Positions 10,260-20,404 of a stretch of DNA of 64,000 nt are shown here, one piece after another. Position 1 is the stretch's first letter; each line of letters starts with the position of its first letter. The stretch is taken from NCBI GenBank assembly GCA_016719565.1, contig JADJYU010000016.1, forward strand, positions 57,385 through 121,384, written 5' to 3'. This DNA is from Ignavibacteria bacterium (GTDB taxonomy: Bacteria; Bacteroidota; Ignavibacteria; Tepidaquicellales; Tepidaquicellaceae). The notes beneath the pieces are model-generated. The model had not been told where the DNA came from. It was given only the letters and a program-made list of their open reading frames with translations, and did not search any database. Position numbers and translations under genes: made by a program.

Positions 10260-11158
10260 GTGAATGATTTAATTTCCGTAATAATTCTTACATACAACAG
10301 GTTTTCATTATTGTCTAAAACACTTCATTCTGTTTTGAAGCAAACTCATAATGATTTTGAAATTATTATAATAAATGACGGATCTACGGATGAAACTGGT
10401 GATTTACTTGATGTTTTCAAAGATGAAAGAATAAGACTTTATAATCTCAAGAAACAAAATAATCTTGCAAAACTTAGAAATTACGGTGTACAGATGTCTA
10501 AAGGAGAATTCATTTCTTTTTGTGATGATGATGATCTGTGGGAGACTGATAAACTTGAGATTCAGATGACATATCTTCAGAATCACGATTTTATTTGTAC
10601 AAATGTAAAACTGATAGATATAAACGATATTATTCTCGATACGCATTATATCAAATTTAAAAATCATTTATACTGAAAACTCAGGATCTTCTTAAAGAAA
10701 ACTTAGTTATTCCATCTTCTGTTATTTTCAGAAAAAAAATTTTAAAAAATGATAAACCTTTTGACGAGACAAGGTATATAAATTTATGTGAGGATTATAA
10801 TCTATGGATAAAGCTATCCTTAGAAAACGATCTCTTTTTTCTAAATGAATCTTTGGCTTTACACAGAACGCATGACAGCTGGGCCAGGAATTATAAACAC
10901 TCAAGAGAAATTTTTGCGAATCATATTAATCTTAGTAAACCATTTTTAAGAAGTGACAATAAGGATCTTAAGGATACAGCTTATCTGAGTATTTTGAATA
11001 ACAGGTATTACTCTTTAAAATATATTTTAAAAAAAAAGAAATATATAACTTTTTTATCTGATCTCGCTGTTTTCATTTTTATGTTTAAGAATCCTATGTA
11101 TATAAAGGCGTTAATCAAAAAATTTAAAAATTATTTTTCCAAAAATGATATAGATTGA
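10260..11158 (+). CDS. Glycosyltransferase family 2, one frameshift
   Basis: The start is GTG at 10260. The first 138 residues show the GT2 core: SVIILTYNR, IIINDGSTDETGD and the acidic motif FCDDDDLW. The frame is lost between about 10655 and 10673. The next frame continues with IPSSVIFRKKIL, then CEDYNLWIKL, the usual acceptor-side motif, and stops at 11158. The joined protein would be about 299 residues, normal for the family. A single indel explains the break. It lies 130 bp after the preceding transferase and probably belongs to the same operon. Confidence 0.82.
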
Positions 11159-11220
11159 TTAAAATATTAATATGAATATCTTAAAAAATTTAATTTCTGA
11201 AAATATTTAAACTAAATTAT

Positions 11221-13382
11221 ATGGAAATATTTTATTCGTATAAAAATATTATTTATTTTACTTTAATTTTATTTTTTACATTGGTTTCTAATATTTCAGG
11301 ATTTGATAAAAGATATCCTGCTAAACCGGTTACTAATGAAAAAAATTTTCGCAACTTTATAGATTATGATGAAAACAGAAAGATTTGTCTTTTAAGCTAT
11401 GTAACTGCAAATAATAAATTAACTTATAAAATAGATCTGAATAATGGCGGAAATTTTGGCAGTATTAGTGCTAAAATTAATGATTTTGAATTTTATCCTT
11501 GTAAAGAAGGAGTTTTTAGTATTGTAGATGAAAATAACAAAGAATTTCAAAATAAGTCAAATAACGTAAGTTATATTTTACAAAAAGCAGAAGTCAGGCA
11601 TCAAAAATTTTATACCCAATGGGTCATGAAAATTGGTGACTATTATGTAAAATACAGTATGGATATTTCGATTTCAGGTAAAACATTAATTATAAAAGCC
11701 ACTGATATCGGAGAAGATAATTGTAATAATGAATTTGGTAAACGTGCAAAAATTTCCGCTGTATTATTAGGAAGATCCGAGAATTGTATTGATCCGTCTC
11801 CAATCAGAATCCCGTATCTTACAAATCAGAATATATTATATACCAATGGTGTTTTTGTATCCACCTTTTCGACTGGACAAAAACAAATTGTTCCAAAATA
11901 TTAAGATATAACGAGAAATATTCTGAAAGCTCCATTTATTTTTCACAATATTGCCTTTATCTACCATTATCAAACGGAAAAATAAATAAATTAAATGAGA
12001 CAATTTATATAACTGTATCCGAAAATATAGATGAAACATTTCCTTCAATTCCAAATCCGGTTTCAAAATACAAAAGTGAATCAGTTTCCAGAATAATTTT
12101 TGATTCCTGGAAACCATTTAATCAAACATCTGAAATTCTTGATAGTTTAATTTATGACAATTATAAAAATATTTGGTTGATTGTTCACAACTGGCATAAT
12201 AAAGGTTATGACAGTGAATATCCTGATATTTTCCCGCCAAATCCAAGATATGGAGGGATTGATAAGTTAAGTGAGATTAGTAATTTATGTAAATCCAATA
12301 ATTTTTTATTTTCAGTACATGAAATGTACTCTTTAATTGGTTCTGACAATCCAAATTTTGAAAATTATAAACAGTATCTGACAATTGGATTTGACGGAAA
12401 TTTTGTCATTGGCTGGAATAATCCTATAATGTACAAAGTAAAACCTTCGAAAATGGAAAAAATATTTAATGATAAAAACCGCGGAATTCTAATTAATAAA
12501 AAACTTAATACTACTGCCGGATATTTGGATGTCCACTCTGCGTCTGATCCATCAGAATATATTGATTATGATTATAAAGAAACCGGTGCCGGAAAATTTA
12601 AATACGCATTAAGAAAAAATCAGGAGATAGCAGATGTTTCAAGGAAGATTCACAATGGACCGGTCAGCGGTGAAGGATCTTCACATTTTTATTATTCAGG
12701 ATATTATGATGATGTAGAACCTCAAATAGTAACAGCCTCCGATTTCTTTAGCGGAGATCACATAATCGGAGGATATTATCAGCCTGTATTAGTGGATTTT
12801 GATCTTTTAAAAATTAAACCTTTAATGTTTGCACATGGGATGGGCTACTATGAAAGATTTTTTCATAAAGACAGATACTGGAAACATATGGGCCGAAGTC
12901 TGGATTCTGCATTGATATATTCAGCTACAGAATTAGCTTATGGTCACGGAGCATTTTTTTCCGATCTTTCATATGATATTTATGAACAGTCAAAACTTGA
13001 ATATGAATATGTTTACCCTGTCCAATTACTTTATGGTAACTCAAGTGTTAAAAGTATTTTATATAATGATAATGGAAATTTAATTACTCTTTCGGATTAT
13101 CTGAGAAAATATCCAAAAACTTATGATAAATTTAATAATCAGGACTTTATTTCTCAGGTTTTTATAGAATATGAAAATGGAGTCAAAATATTTGTAAACC
13201 GTCATCCTGAAAAGACATGGGATATTGAATTAACGGATTTACCCGGATGGTCTAATTATCATGGCATTATTAATGGATCAGATAAATTATATACCGGAAG
13301 TCAAAATCCGGGAAGGATAATCTTAAATAAAGAATCCGGATGGATTTGTTATTCTCCGGTTTTTCCAATAATTGATAATTAA
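11221..13382 (+). CDS. Secreted glycoside-hydrolase-like protein (GH101/DUF5696-like barrel), one frameshift
   Basis: The protein starts at ATG 11221 with a signal peptide of about 27 residues. The frame shifts near 11885-11895, after which the reading is open to 13382 for a total of about 720 residues. The first third looks like a beta-rich domain of the kind that precedes catalytic barrels. The second part contains WLIVHNWHNKGYD, DIFPPNPRYGGID and SVHEMYSLI. These resemble proteins with a GH101- or DUF5696-like TIM barrel; this is inference from pattern, not a proven family. A secreted hydrolase inside a polysaccharide locus could trim or release the polymer. Catalytic residues were not identified. 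Confidence 0.5.
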
Positions 13383-13387
13383 GTCTA

Positions 13388-14359
13388 TTGCAGAATAAAG
13401 AAAATACACAACTTGTATCTGTAATAATTGTTAATTTTAATACTCATAAGAATTTAAAAAATTGTCTTGATTCAATCTATTTATATAAAAAAAATGTTAA
13501 CTTAGAGATTATTGTGACAGATAATAATTCTACGGACAGGGAAATTGAGAAATTTGTTAATTATTTTCCTGAGGTTAGCTTTAATTTCAGAAATGTAAAT
13601 GATGGCTTCGCAAGTGGCTGTAATTATGCAGCGGAAAGGGCAAATGGAAAATATCTTTTGTTTATGAATCCGGATGTGGAAATTAAAAACAGTTCTCTGG
13701 AATTGCTGATCGATTATCTTGAGAAAAATGAAAATACGGGAATTGTGTCCGGGGTTATGCATGATGATAAGGATAATATTCTCTATTTTTATAATGATTT
13801 TCCTTCAGAATCATGGGAATTATCGTTGCTGATGTCCGGTATCGTTCAAAAAAAAATATATAATTTAAATGCCAGAACGGAAATTAAAAAACAATTAAAT
13901 TTTGAAGTAGATTGGTTTCACGGTGCATTTATATTTATAAGAAAAACCGATTTTGAAAAAGCAGGAAAGTTCAATGAAGAATATTTTATGTATTATGAAG
14001 ATGTAGAATTATGTTTTAAAGTAAAAAATAATTTAAGAAAAAAAAATGTTTGTATCCCGGATTTCACATACTATCATTCTACTAAATCTTCACTTGCAAA
14101 AGAAGTTTCAGATGATATTTATATTTTCCATTTAAACAGAAGTAAGTTACTTTTCATAAGAAATTATAATTTTTTCAAAAGAAACATTCTATATCTAATA
14201 TCATTAACTAATGTCATTTCCAGAATATTATTGTTGCCATTTTGGAAAAAGTACAATGGCATTAAAAGAGAAAAATTTTTTCAGTTAATGAAAATATTAA
14301 AGCTTTATTTTAGTAATTCGTATCTTTTATCCAGCAAATTTGAATTTATAAAAAAATAA
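13388..14359 (+). CDS. Glycosyltransferase family 2, rhamnosyltransferase-like
   Basis: 323 residues with a TTG start 6 bp after the previous stop. The motifs SVIIVNFNTHKNL, EIIVTDNNSTD, NDGFASGCNYAAE and LFMNPDVEI match the rhamnosyltransferase-like GT2 subgroup, in which the acidic motif is NPD. The downstream block FHGAFIFIRKTDFEKAG followed by FMYYEDVELCFKVK is the acceptor-side signature of the same group. It is cytoplasmic or membrane-associated and would build the repeat unit. The donor is often dTDP-rhamnose in this group, but no rhamnose synthesis genes occur in the window. Confidence 0.9.
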   Translation: MQNKENTQLVSVIIVNFNTHKNLKNCLDSIYLYKKNVNLEIIVTDNNSTDREIEKFVNYFPEVSFNFRNVNDGFASGCNYAAERANGKYLLFMNPDVEIKNSSLELLIDYLEKNENTGIVSGVMHDDKDNILYFYNDFPSESWELSLLMSGIVQKKIYNLNARTEIKKQLNFEVDWFHGAFIFIRKTDFEKAGKFNEEYFMYYEDVELCFKVKNNLRKKNVCIPDFTYYHSTKSSLAKEVSDDIYIFHLNRSKLLFIRNYNFFKRNILYLISLTNVISRILLLPFWKKYNGIKREKFFQLMKILKLYFSNSYLLSSKFEFIKK

Positions 14360-14360
14360 A

Positions 14361-15452
14361 TTGAAAAAAGTATTGCTTACATTAAATAACAATGTGATTA
14401 GCGGTATAGAAATGTTCTCAATTTTATTGGCTGAAAAATCAGATAAAAGTAAATATGATTTTACTATTGCTATACCTGAAAAAGGAGACATATGTGAAGT
14501 ACTTGATGAAAAAGGTATAAAATACATTACATTTCATAATGGCACTACCGGCAAATATTCTTTAAGTGGAATATTTAATTTGTTCAAAATAATATTTACT
14601 TCAAAATATGATATAATTCATGCGCAGGCAGGTATAGCGCCTTGTATAATAGGAAAGCTCGTGAACAACGCTTTGCTGATAGAACACAAACATGGATTGG
14701 ATTTTACGATTGAAGAAATTGAAAATATGAATTATATAAAAAAGAAATATGAAAGTATAAAGAAATATTTTACTGATTTTACTATGACCGGATGCAAAGC
14801 TGATAAGATTATTCTTGTTGAAAAATTCGGATACAATGAAAATAAAGTAAAAGTAATTTATAATGGATTAGAAGACAGCAAACTGCCTGAAATAAATAAA
14901 AGTAAAAAAGAAAAATTTATCATAGGCACAATTGGAAGATTGACATATCAAAAGGCACAGGAATATTTGATTGATGCTGCCGAATTATTTATAAGAGAGA
15001 ATGATAATTTTGAATTTCATATTTACGGCTCCGGCGAATTATATGATAAATACAAGAATATGATAATTGAGAAGCGATTGGAAAATAAAGTGTTTTTAAA
15101 AGGTTATTCATCAGATACACTTAAAACTATTTTAGAATTTGATATTTTTGTTTTAACCTCAAGATATGAAGGAATACCTTATGTTGTAATTGAATCCATG
15201 AAAGCAGGAATCCCTGTAATAAGTACAGATGTGGGCGGTATAAATGAAGTAATTGCGAATAATGAAAACGGATTACTTATTAAAAAAGAAGACCCTTTAG
15301 ATTTAATGAATAAGATATTAATTATATATAATTCTGAAGAAATGAGAATTAGATTATCTCAAAAAGCTACTGAGGATTTTAAAAATTATTATACTTTAGA
15401 TAAGACAATATCAGTAATAGACAGTGTATACTCTTTAGTTAATCAGAATTAG
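14361..15452 (+). CDS. Glycosyltransferase family 4
   Basis: 363 residues, a GT-B fold. The N-terminal acceptor domain has NNNVISGIEMFSILLA and DIIHAQAGIAPCI. The C-terminal donor domain has VIYNGLEDS, the nucleotide-binding loop GTIGRLTYQKAQEYLIDAA and the E-x7-E block SRYEGIPYVVIESMKAGIPVIS. A TTG start lies 1 bp after the preceding stop, so the genes are tightly coupled. It should transfer a sugar from a nucleotide donor with retention of configuration, as GT4 members do. The specific sugar is unknown. Confidence 0.92.
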   Translation: MKKVLLTLNNNVISGIEMFSILLAEKSDKSKYDFTIAIPEKGDICEVLDEKGIKYITFHNGTTGKYSLSGIFNLFKIIFTSKYDIIHAQAGIAPCIIGKLVNNALLIEHKHGLDFTIEEIENMNYIKKKYESIKKYFTDFTMTGCKADKIILVEKFGYNENKVKVIYNGLEDSKLPEINKSKKEKFIIGTIGRLTYQKAQEYLIDAAELFIRENDNFEFHIYGSGELYDKYKNMIIEKRLENKVFLKGYSSDTLKTILEFDIFVLTSRYEGIPYVVIESMKAGIPVISTDVGGINEVIANNENGLLIKKEDPLDLMNKILIIYNSEEMRIRLSQKATEDFKNYYTLDKTISVIDSVYSLVNQN

Positions 15453-15460
15453 TATTATTT

Positions 15461-16378
15461 ATGAATTTCCTATATAAAGCTAAATTACAAATGTTATTAT
15501 CGGCAATGCCCAAAGGTGAAAACATAAATTATTTCTTTCAAAAGTATATATCTAAATCTTTGCCGATTCCGGATGATGAATTAGCTACTAAAATTAATAC
15601 TGTCAAAATGCATCTTGATAAATATTTATTGTATTCGGAAAATAAAGATCTTAGTAAAGTAAGTTATTATGAGTTTGGCAGCGGTTATGATCTGGTAATT
15701 CCGCTTACAATGCGTCAAATGGGAATTTCAAATTTAACATGTATTGATATCAGAGAACTTGTTTTCCCGGATTTAATAAATGATACAATTATCAGATTAC
15801 GAAAACATTATTCTGAGTCAGACAGTGAAAATATATTCGATAAGGATATACCAGAAATAACACAAAAAAACTACAAGGACATATTATATAAATATTTTAA
15901 TATCAAATATTTTGCTCCACTGGATGCGCGAAAAACCGGATTGGAAACTGATTCAATTGATTTCATTTTATCTAACGCTACGTTTGAACATATACCTGTA
16001 AACAGTATCTCAGATATACTAAAGGAATGTTACAGAATTCTCAAAAAAGGCGGTATTATGTCAAATGCTATTGACTACAGAGATCACTGGTCATTTTTTG
16101 ATAACTCGATCAGCGTATATAATTATTTGCAGTATTCAGAAAATGAATGGAAAAAAGTTAATCCTTCTTTAATGTATCAAAACAGGTTAAGACATAGAGA
16201 TTATATTGAATTTATAAAATCGGCCGGTTTTGAAATAATGTATGAAAAAAAAGATCTTCCTGAAAATAATGATTTAGAATCATTTAAACTTCAGAATATT
16301 AATGAATTATATAAAGAAAAATACACGATAGATGAATTGACAGTAAAATCCTCTCTTCTGGTTTTGAAAAAAAATTAG
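15461..16378 (+). CDS. SAM-dependent methyltransferase (Methyltransf_11/25-like)
   Basis: 305 residues. The SAM-binding region reads YYEFGSGYDLVIPLTMRQMG, followed by CIDIREL. The post-I motifs are FILSNATFEHIP and ILKECYRILKKGGIMSNAIDYRDH. This is the architecture of small-molecule or sugar methyltransferases seen in polysaccharide loci. It starts 8 bp after the GT4 gene. It is the last gene of the very A+T-rich block, and a gene-free stretch with broken coding sequence follows. The position methylated is unknown. Confidence 0.85.
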   Translation: MNFLYKAKLQMLLSAMPKGENINYFFQKYISKSLPIPDDELATKINTVKMHLDKYLLYSENKDLSKVSYYEFGSGYDLVIPLTMRQMGISNLTCIDIRELVFPDLINDTIIRLRKHYSESDSENIFDKDIPEITQKNYKDILYKYFNIKYFAPLDARKTGLETDSIDFILSNATFEHIPVNSISDILKECYRILKKGGIMSNAIDYRDHWSFFDNSISVYNYLQYSENEWKKVNPSLMYQNRLRHRDYIEFIKSAGFEIMYEKKDLPENNDLESFKLQNINELYKEKYTIDELTVKSSLLVLKKN

Positions 16379-16811
16379 TAATTATTTATTTAGTAAAAAA
16401 TTATGAATTAATTTCAATAATAAATAAATGTTTTGTATGCGCAATGATTAATTTATCAACTACGGTAAAGATTTAGGCAAGATGAATTATCTCTATACTC
16501 GAATCATGTATGCGTTAATAACAGCCTGCAAAGTTACGATCTCATACCTTCAATAAAAAATCTCTATGAATATTACAACAGGGAATTAAAGTTAAGCTGT
16601 CCGTATATTTGCAATTCAAGTTACTTTGCCGCGAAGACATTAAGAAACAGAATATTTCCGATTTTGACAAAGTAGGACCAATGGAGCATTTTTTGTGATT
16701 TGTATTTAATAAATTCAGGGAATAATGAAAAGTCAAGATTTTGAATAATATTTATAATAAATGATTTTTTTATACGAGCCAACATGAATTGCCATACTGA
16801 CAGATCAATAA
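16379..16811 (+). other. Gene-free gap with a short coding remnant
   Basis: This 433-bp stretch has no intact gene. On the + strand around 16517-16674 one frame stays open for about 50 residues, with peptides such as YDLIPSIKNLYEYYN and CPYICNSSYFAAKT. These look like real protein sequence but lack a start and stop early. I could not identify the parent family. The gap lies where the composition changes from very A+T-rich to the window's usual composition, so it may mark the edge of an exchanged cassette. Confidence 0.4.
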
Positions 16812-16838
16812 ATGATCAATATCAATATAGTTCGAATT

Positions 16839-18002
16839 ATGAATAAAATTAAATTGGTACATATAATCTCAAATTTAAGTCTCGGCGGCGCTCAGATTTT
16901 ACTTCTTGATATACTTAAGAATCTGAACAGAGATGGACAAATGGAAATCAAAGTAATATGTCTGGATTCGGGAGAGTTTGTTAAGAATTTTATTGACAAC
17001 GGAATTGATGTGATAGATCTGAAAGAAAAAGGGCTGCTGAATTTTAAAATATTATTCAAGCTGAAAAAAATATTAAAGAATACAAATCCGGACATTGTAC
17101 ACACGCATTTGAATAAAGCTGATTTTTACGGAAGAGTTGCTGCAAAACAGTCAGGCGTAAAACATATTTTCTCAACATGCCATAATTACTCTTCGCATCA
17201 TGAAGGTGCGGATATCAACAGCATTTCCTTATTTGACAGGATAGATAATGCAGTTATTAAATATAGTGATTCTTATATTGTAGCAATATCGGAAATTGTT
17301 AAACAATTTATAATTAACAGAGACAGTAATTTCAAAAACAGAACCGAAGTAATTTACAACGGTATTGATGTTTCTAAAGAAGTTTTTGTGACCAGTGATG
17401 AATCACGAAGAACATTGAGAAAAAGTCTTAATATAAACGAAGATGATTTTGTGATATTAATATCCGGAAGACTCGAAAAACAAAAGGGACATTTATTTTT
17501 CATTAAGTCGATGCAGAATATTTTAAAAAGCAAAAAGAATATTAAACTTTTAATAATCGGCGACGGAAATCTGAAAGAGGAAATTATAGATCTAATATCG
17601 GAATTTGATCTGAATGAATTTATAATATTAACCGGATTTTTAAAGAATACGGAAGTGTATATTGAGATATGCGATATGGTTGCTGTCCCTTCACTTTGGG
17701 AAGGTTTTGGTTTGGTAATTCTCGAGGGTATGATAAAGCGAAAACCTGTTCTTGCTTCCAATGTCGGCGGAATTCCGGAAATTATTGAAGACGGTATCAA
17801 CGGATATTTATTTGAATCCGAAAATGAAAAAAGTCTGCAGGAAAAATTTTTGAATTTGTATGTCGCTATATCGGAGTATAAGAATGAAATTGATTTCATT
17901 AAGAAAAATGCGATGATTACTTTGAAAGATAAATTTGATATAAGCAAAAATTCAGAATTATACAGACAACTGTATTACAGAAAATTAAAATTAAATCTAT
18001 AA
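16839..18002 (+). CDS. Glycosyltransferase family 4
   Basis: About 387 residues from the ATG at 16839. An ATG at 16812 would add nine residues, but the conserved N-terminus KLVHIISNLSLGGAQILLLDIL begins just after 16839. The middle reads DIVHTHLNKADFYGRVAA. The donor domain has VIYNGIDVS, ISGRLEKQKGHLFFI and the E-x7-E block PSLWEGFGLVILEGMIKRKPVLASNVGG. It is a standard GT4 transferase acting at the cytoplasmic face. It begins a new block after the 433-bp gap, so it may have its own promoter. Sugar specificity cannot be assigned. Confidence 0.9.
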   Translation: MNKIKLVHIISNLSLGGAQILLLDILKNLNRDGQMEIKVICLDSGEFVKNFIDNGIDVIDLKEKGLLNFKILFKLKKILKNTNPDIVHTHLNKADFYGRVAAKQSGVKHIFSTCHNYSSHHEGADINSISLFDRIDNAVIKYSDSYIVAISEIVKQFIINRDSNFKNRTEVIYNGIDVSKEVFVTSDESRRTLRKSLNINEDDFVILISGRLEKQKGHLFFIKSMQNILKSKKNIKLLIIGDGNLKEEIIDLISEFDLNEFIILTGFLKNTEVYIEICDMVAVPSLWEGFGLVILEGMIKRKPVLASNVGGIPEIIEDGINGYLFESENEKSLQEKFLNLYVAISEYKNEIDFIKKNAMITLKDKFDISKNSELYRQLYYRKLKLNL

Positions 18003-18049
18003 AAAAATTTTTATCAAACCACTTAATAAAAATTATGAAGTTTTAAAGC

Positions 18050-18535
18050 TTGTTAGAATTATTTTTCATTGTAAAAATTATCATTTCATCCTGCGGATCT
18101 ACATGTTCGGATGAGATAAATAACATATGGAAGCTAACCTTCGGGGATGATTTTAATACACTGGATACAAATATCTGGAGAGGACATTATATTATGAGAA
18201 ACAGGACAATCTGGTCAAGAAATGAAGCTCAATGGAATAAAGATGAAAATGTAACTGTTGAAAATGGAATACTGAAAATAACTACAAAAAAGATTCGGTC
18301 TAACGTTTGAATGGTATGGTTATTTAAATGTTTCTCCGACAGAATGCTCTGGAAACTAGACGGTAAAACTGTATATGAATCAATCGAAGGAATTCCTATA
18401 GCTCCAATGTATATTATTGCAAATGTAGCTATGAAAGACTGGACAGGAAAATTATTTAAAGAGGATAACACAATAGCCCCGTATGTTATGGAAATTAATT
18501 ACATCAGAGCTTATAAAATGGTGCCGGTCAATTAA
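18050..18535 (+). pseudogene. Remnant GH16 copy lacking the catalytic core
   Basis: This is a broken relative of the intact GH16 gene just downstream. Its first part (WKLTFGDDFNTLD, WSRNEAQWNKDENVTVENG, LKITTKK) aligns with residues about 37-91 of that protein. After an in-frame TGA at 18308-18310, its second part (DRMLWKLDGKTVYES, MKDWTGKLF, YVMEINYIRAYKM) aligns from about residue 209 to the end. Roughly 117 residues between the two, including the whole EIDIFE active site, are missing. The N-terminal signal region also looks shifted. It cannot be an active hydrolase. Whether the deletion is biological or an assembly collapse between two copies is open. Confidence 0.8.
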
Positions 18536-18593
18536 TCCAAAAGGCGACTGAATAATTGGTAAGACAATTTTACTATTAGAGTAATATATTGAA

Positions 18594-19445
18594 ATGAGAT
18601 ATTTGTATTTAATAATATTGGTGATTTTTTTTTCAATATTTAATTCAACTGGTAATTTAAATTCTGAAAGTTTAAGTTATTCTGAAAATTCTGATTTTGA
18701 GTGGCAGATAACTTTTGAAGATGACTTTGATATTTTTGATAACGGAAAATGGTTAACAACTTATGAATCAGGAGGAAGAACTAACTGGGCAAACAAAGAG
18801 CTACAGTGGTACAAAGATGAAAACGTTAAAGCTGAAAACGGAATTCTGAAAATTACTGCAAAGAAAGAATCAGTTTATGGAAATGATCTTCATGGTGAGA
18901 AACAGTTTGAATATACCTCAGGAATAATCTGCAGTTCGGATAAATTCACACAGGCATACGGCAAGTGGGAGATCAAAGTAAAGTTTCCGTTCAGAAAAGG
19001 TTTCTGGCCAGCATTCTGGCTTGTTGCTAATCAGAAGCCCGGACTTCCCGAGATAGATATTTTTGAATACTTTGGCAAGAAGGAAAACTCAATTGCAAGC
19101 GTGCATCACTGGGGACTTGATTATCCACATTATTCAGGAAATGTATATGAAGGAAAAGGCGAGCCGTTTTATTATGTATCAGGAAAAGAAACCGAAGGAA
19201 AATTTGCGGATGAATGGATGATCTGGACTTTTGAATGTTATCCGGACAGGTTAGTCTGGAAGCTGAACGGAAACACAGTATTTGAAGCAACAGACGGAAT
19301 ACCTACATCAAAAATGTATATGATCGCTAATGTGGCAGTAAAAGACTGGGAAGAAAATAACTTCGAAGTTGACAATTCTGAAATTCCGTATGTGATGGAA
19401 GTGGATTATATAAGAGTATATAAAATGACTCCGATAGGCAATTAG
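18594..19445 (+). CDS. Secreted GH16 glycoside hydrolase (laminarinase-like)
   Basis: 283 residues starting with a signal peptide (about 1-20). The family GH16 active-site strand EIDIFE lies at residues 153-158: Glu153 nucleophile, Asp155 assisting, Glu158 acid/base. It is flanked by GFWPAFWLVANQKPGLP and HHWGLDYPHY. The E-x-D-x-x-E spacing is the beta-bulge type found in laminarinases, agarases and carrageenases rather than lichenases. Length fits a single beta-jelly-roll domain. No type IX sorting tail is present, so it is probably periplasmic or surface-exposed by another route. In this locus it may trim the exported polymer. The true substrate is unknown. Confidence 0.9.
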   Translation: MRYLYLIILVIFFSIFNSTGNLNSESLSYSENSDFEWQITFEDDFDIFDNGKWLTTYESGGRTNWANKELQWYKDENVKAENGILKITAKKESVYGNDLHGEKQFEYTSGIICSSDKFTQAYGKWEIKVKFPFRKGFWPAFWLVANQKPGLPEIDIFEYFGKKENSIASVHHWGLDYPHYSGNVYEGKGEPFYYVSGKETEGKFADEWMIWTFECYPDRLVWKLNGNTVFEATDGIPTSKMYMIANVAVKDWEENNFEVDNSEIPYVMEVDYIRVYKMTPIGN

Positions 19446-19560
19446 TTAGAAATAATCCAATTATTCATTACTAACCCCGTAATATAAATCTTTCCGAAAA
19501 AATTAAATCTCCTAATTTCTAACTTTAAAATCTTAAATTATATAGATAGTTTCCCAATCA

Positions 19561-20403
19561 ATGAATTTACAGGATAACAGCAATCCTATAGTCAGCATTA
19601 TTATACCCACTTACAACAGAGTCAGTATGCTTGAAAGAGCTATAGACAGTGTATTTGATCAGAGTTTTACTGACTGGGAACTTATAATAATAGATGACGC
19701 GTCAACTGATGATACACAGGTCAGAATGACCGAACTGGATTCGAAAGAAGACAGGATAAGATACATGAGAATTCCGAGAATTTCGGGTAAGGGGATTTCA
19801 GAATATCTGAACATCGGACTTAGAAATGCGAAGGGAAAATACATTGCGAGAATCGATGATGACGATTACTGGTGTCACAAGGATAAGCTTAAGATGCAGG
19901 TTGAATTTCTCGATAAAAATTCCGATTACGTTGTAGTCGGCGGCGGGGTGATTTTAGTTGACGAAAACGGTGATGAGCTTTTCAAATATCTTAAGAAAGA
20001 AACTGACAGTGAAATAAAAAAATACGCTCTGTTTTCTAATCCTTTTACGCATGCAACTGTAATGTTCAGAAGAGATCTTGCGCTGGAGCTGGGGGGTTAT
20101 AAGAACCTCGAACACGTGGAAGATATGGAGTTCTGGCTGAGAATGGGAAAGGTCGGAAAGCTTTATAACTTCAAAGAATATTTCATTACATATATGACAG
20201 CGGGACAGAATAAATCATTTCTCCAGCAGAGGGAAAATTCAAGAACAGTAGTAAATGTTGTGAAGATGTACAGAAACGATTATCCGAATTTTTATAAAGC
20301 GTATATGCTGAATTACACTCAGTACATGTATTCTTTTTTACCTGTATTTATTAAGAAGAGACTGCAGTCATTCATGTATTATTTCAAAAGAAAAAATTTC
20401 TAA
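19561..20403 (+). CDS. Glycosyltransferase family 2
   Basis: 280 residues. The GT2 core reads SIIIPTYNRVSMLERAI, then ELIIIDDASTDDT, and the acidic motif IARIDDDDYWCHKDKL. The acceptor side has FTHATVMFRRDLA and HVEDMEFWLRMG. It belongs to the large WcaA-like group. It is placed 1 bp before the epimerase gene and begins the block that leads into the heptose genes. The donor is unknown; GDP-heptose is a candidate only because of the neighbours. Confidence 0.92.
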   Translation: MNLQDNSNPIVSIIIPTYNRVSMLERAIDSVFDQSFTDWELIIIDDASTDDTQVRMTELDSKEDRIRYMRIPRISGKGISEYLNIGLRNAKGKYIARIDDDDYWCHKDKLKMQVEFLDKNSDYVVVGGGVILVDENGDELFKYLKKETDSEIKKYALFSNPFTHATVMFRRDLALELGGYKNLEHVEDMEFWLRMGKVGKLYNFKEYFITYMTAGQNKSFLQQRENSRTVVNVVKMYRNDYPNFYKAYMLNYTQYMYSFLPVFIKKRLQSFMYYFKRKNF

Positions 20404-20404
20404 A

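Noticed and set aside
17354..17947. Long antisense frame in the GT4 gene
   Set aside because: Ser/Phe/Ile-rich shadow; the sense frame has all GT4 motifs.
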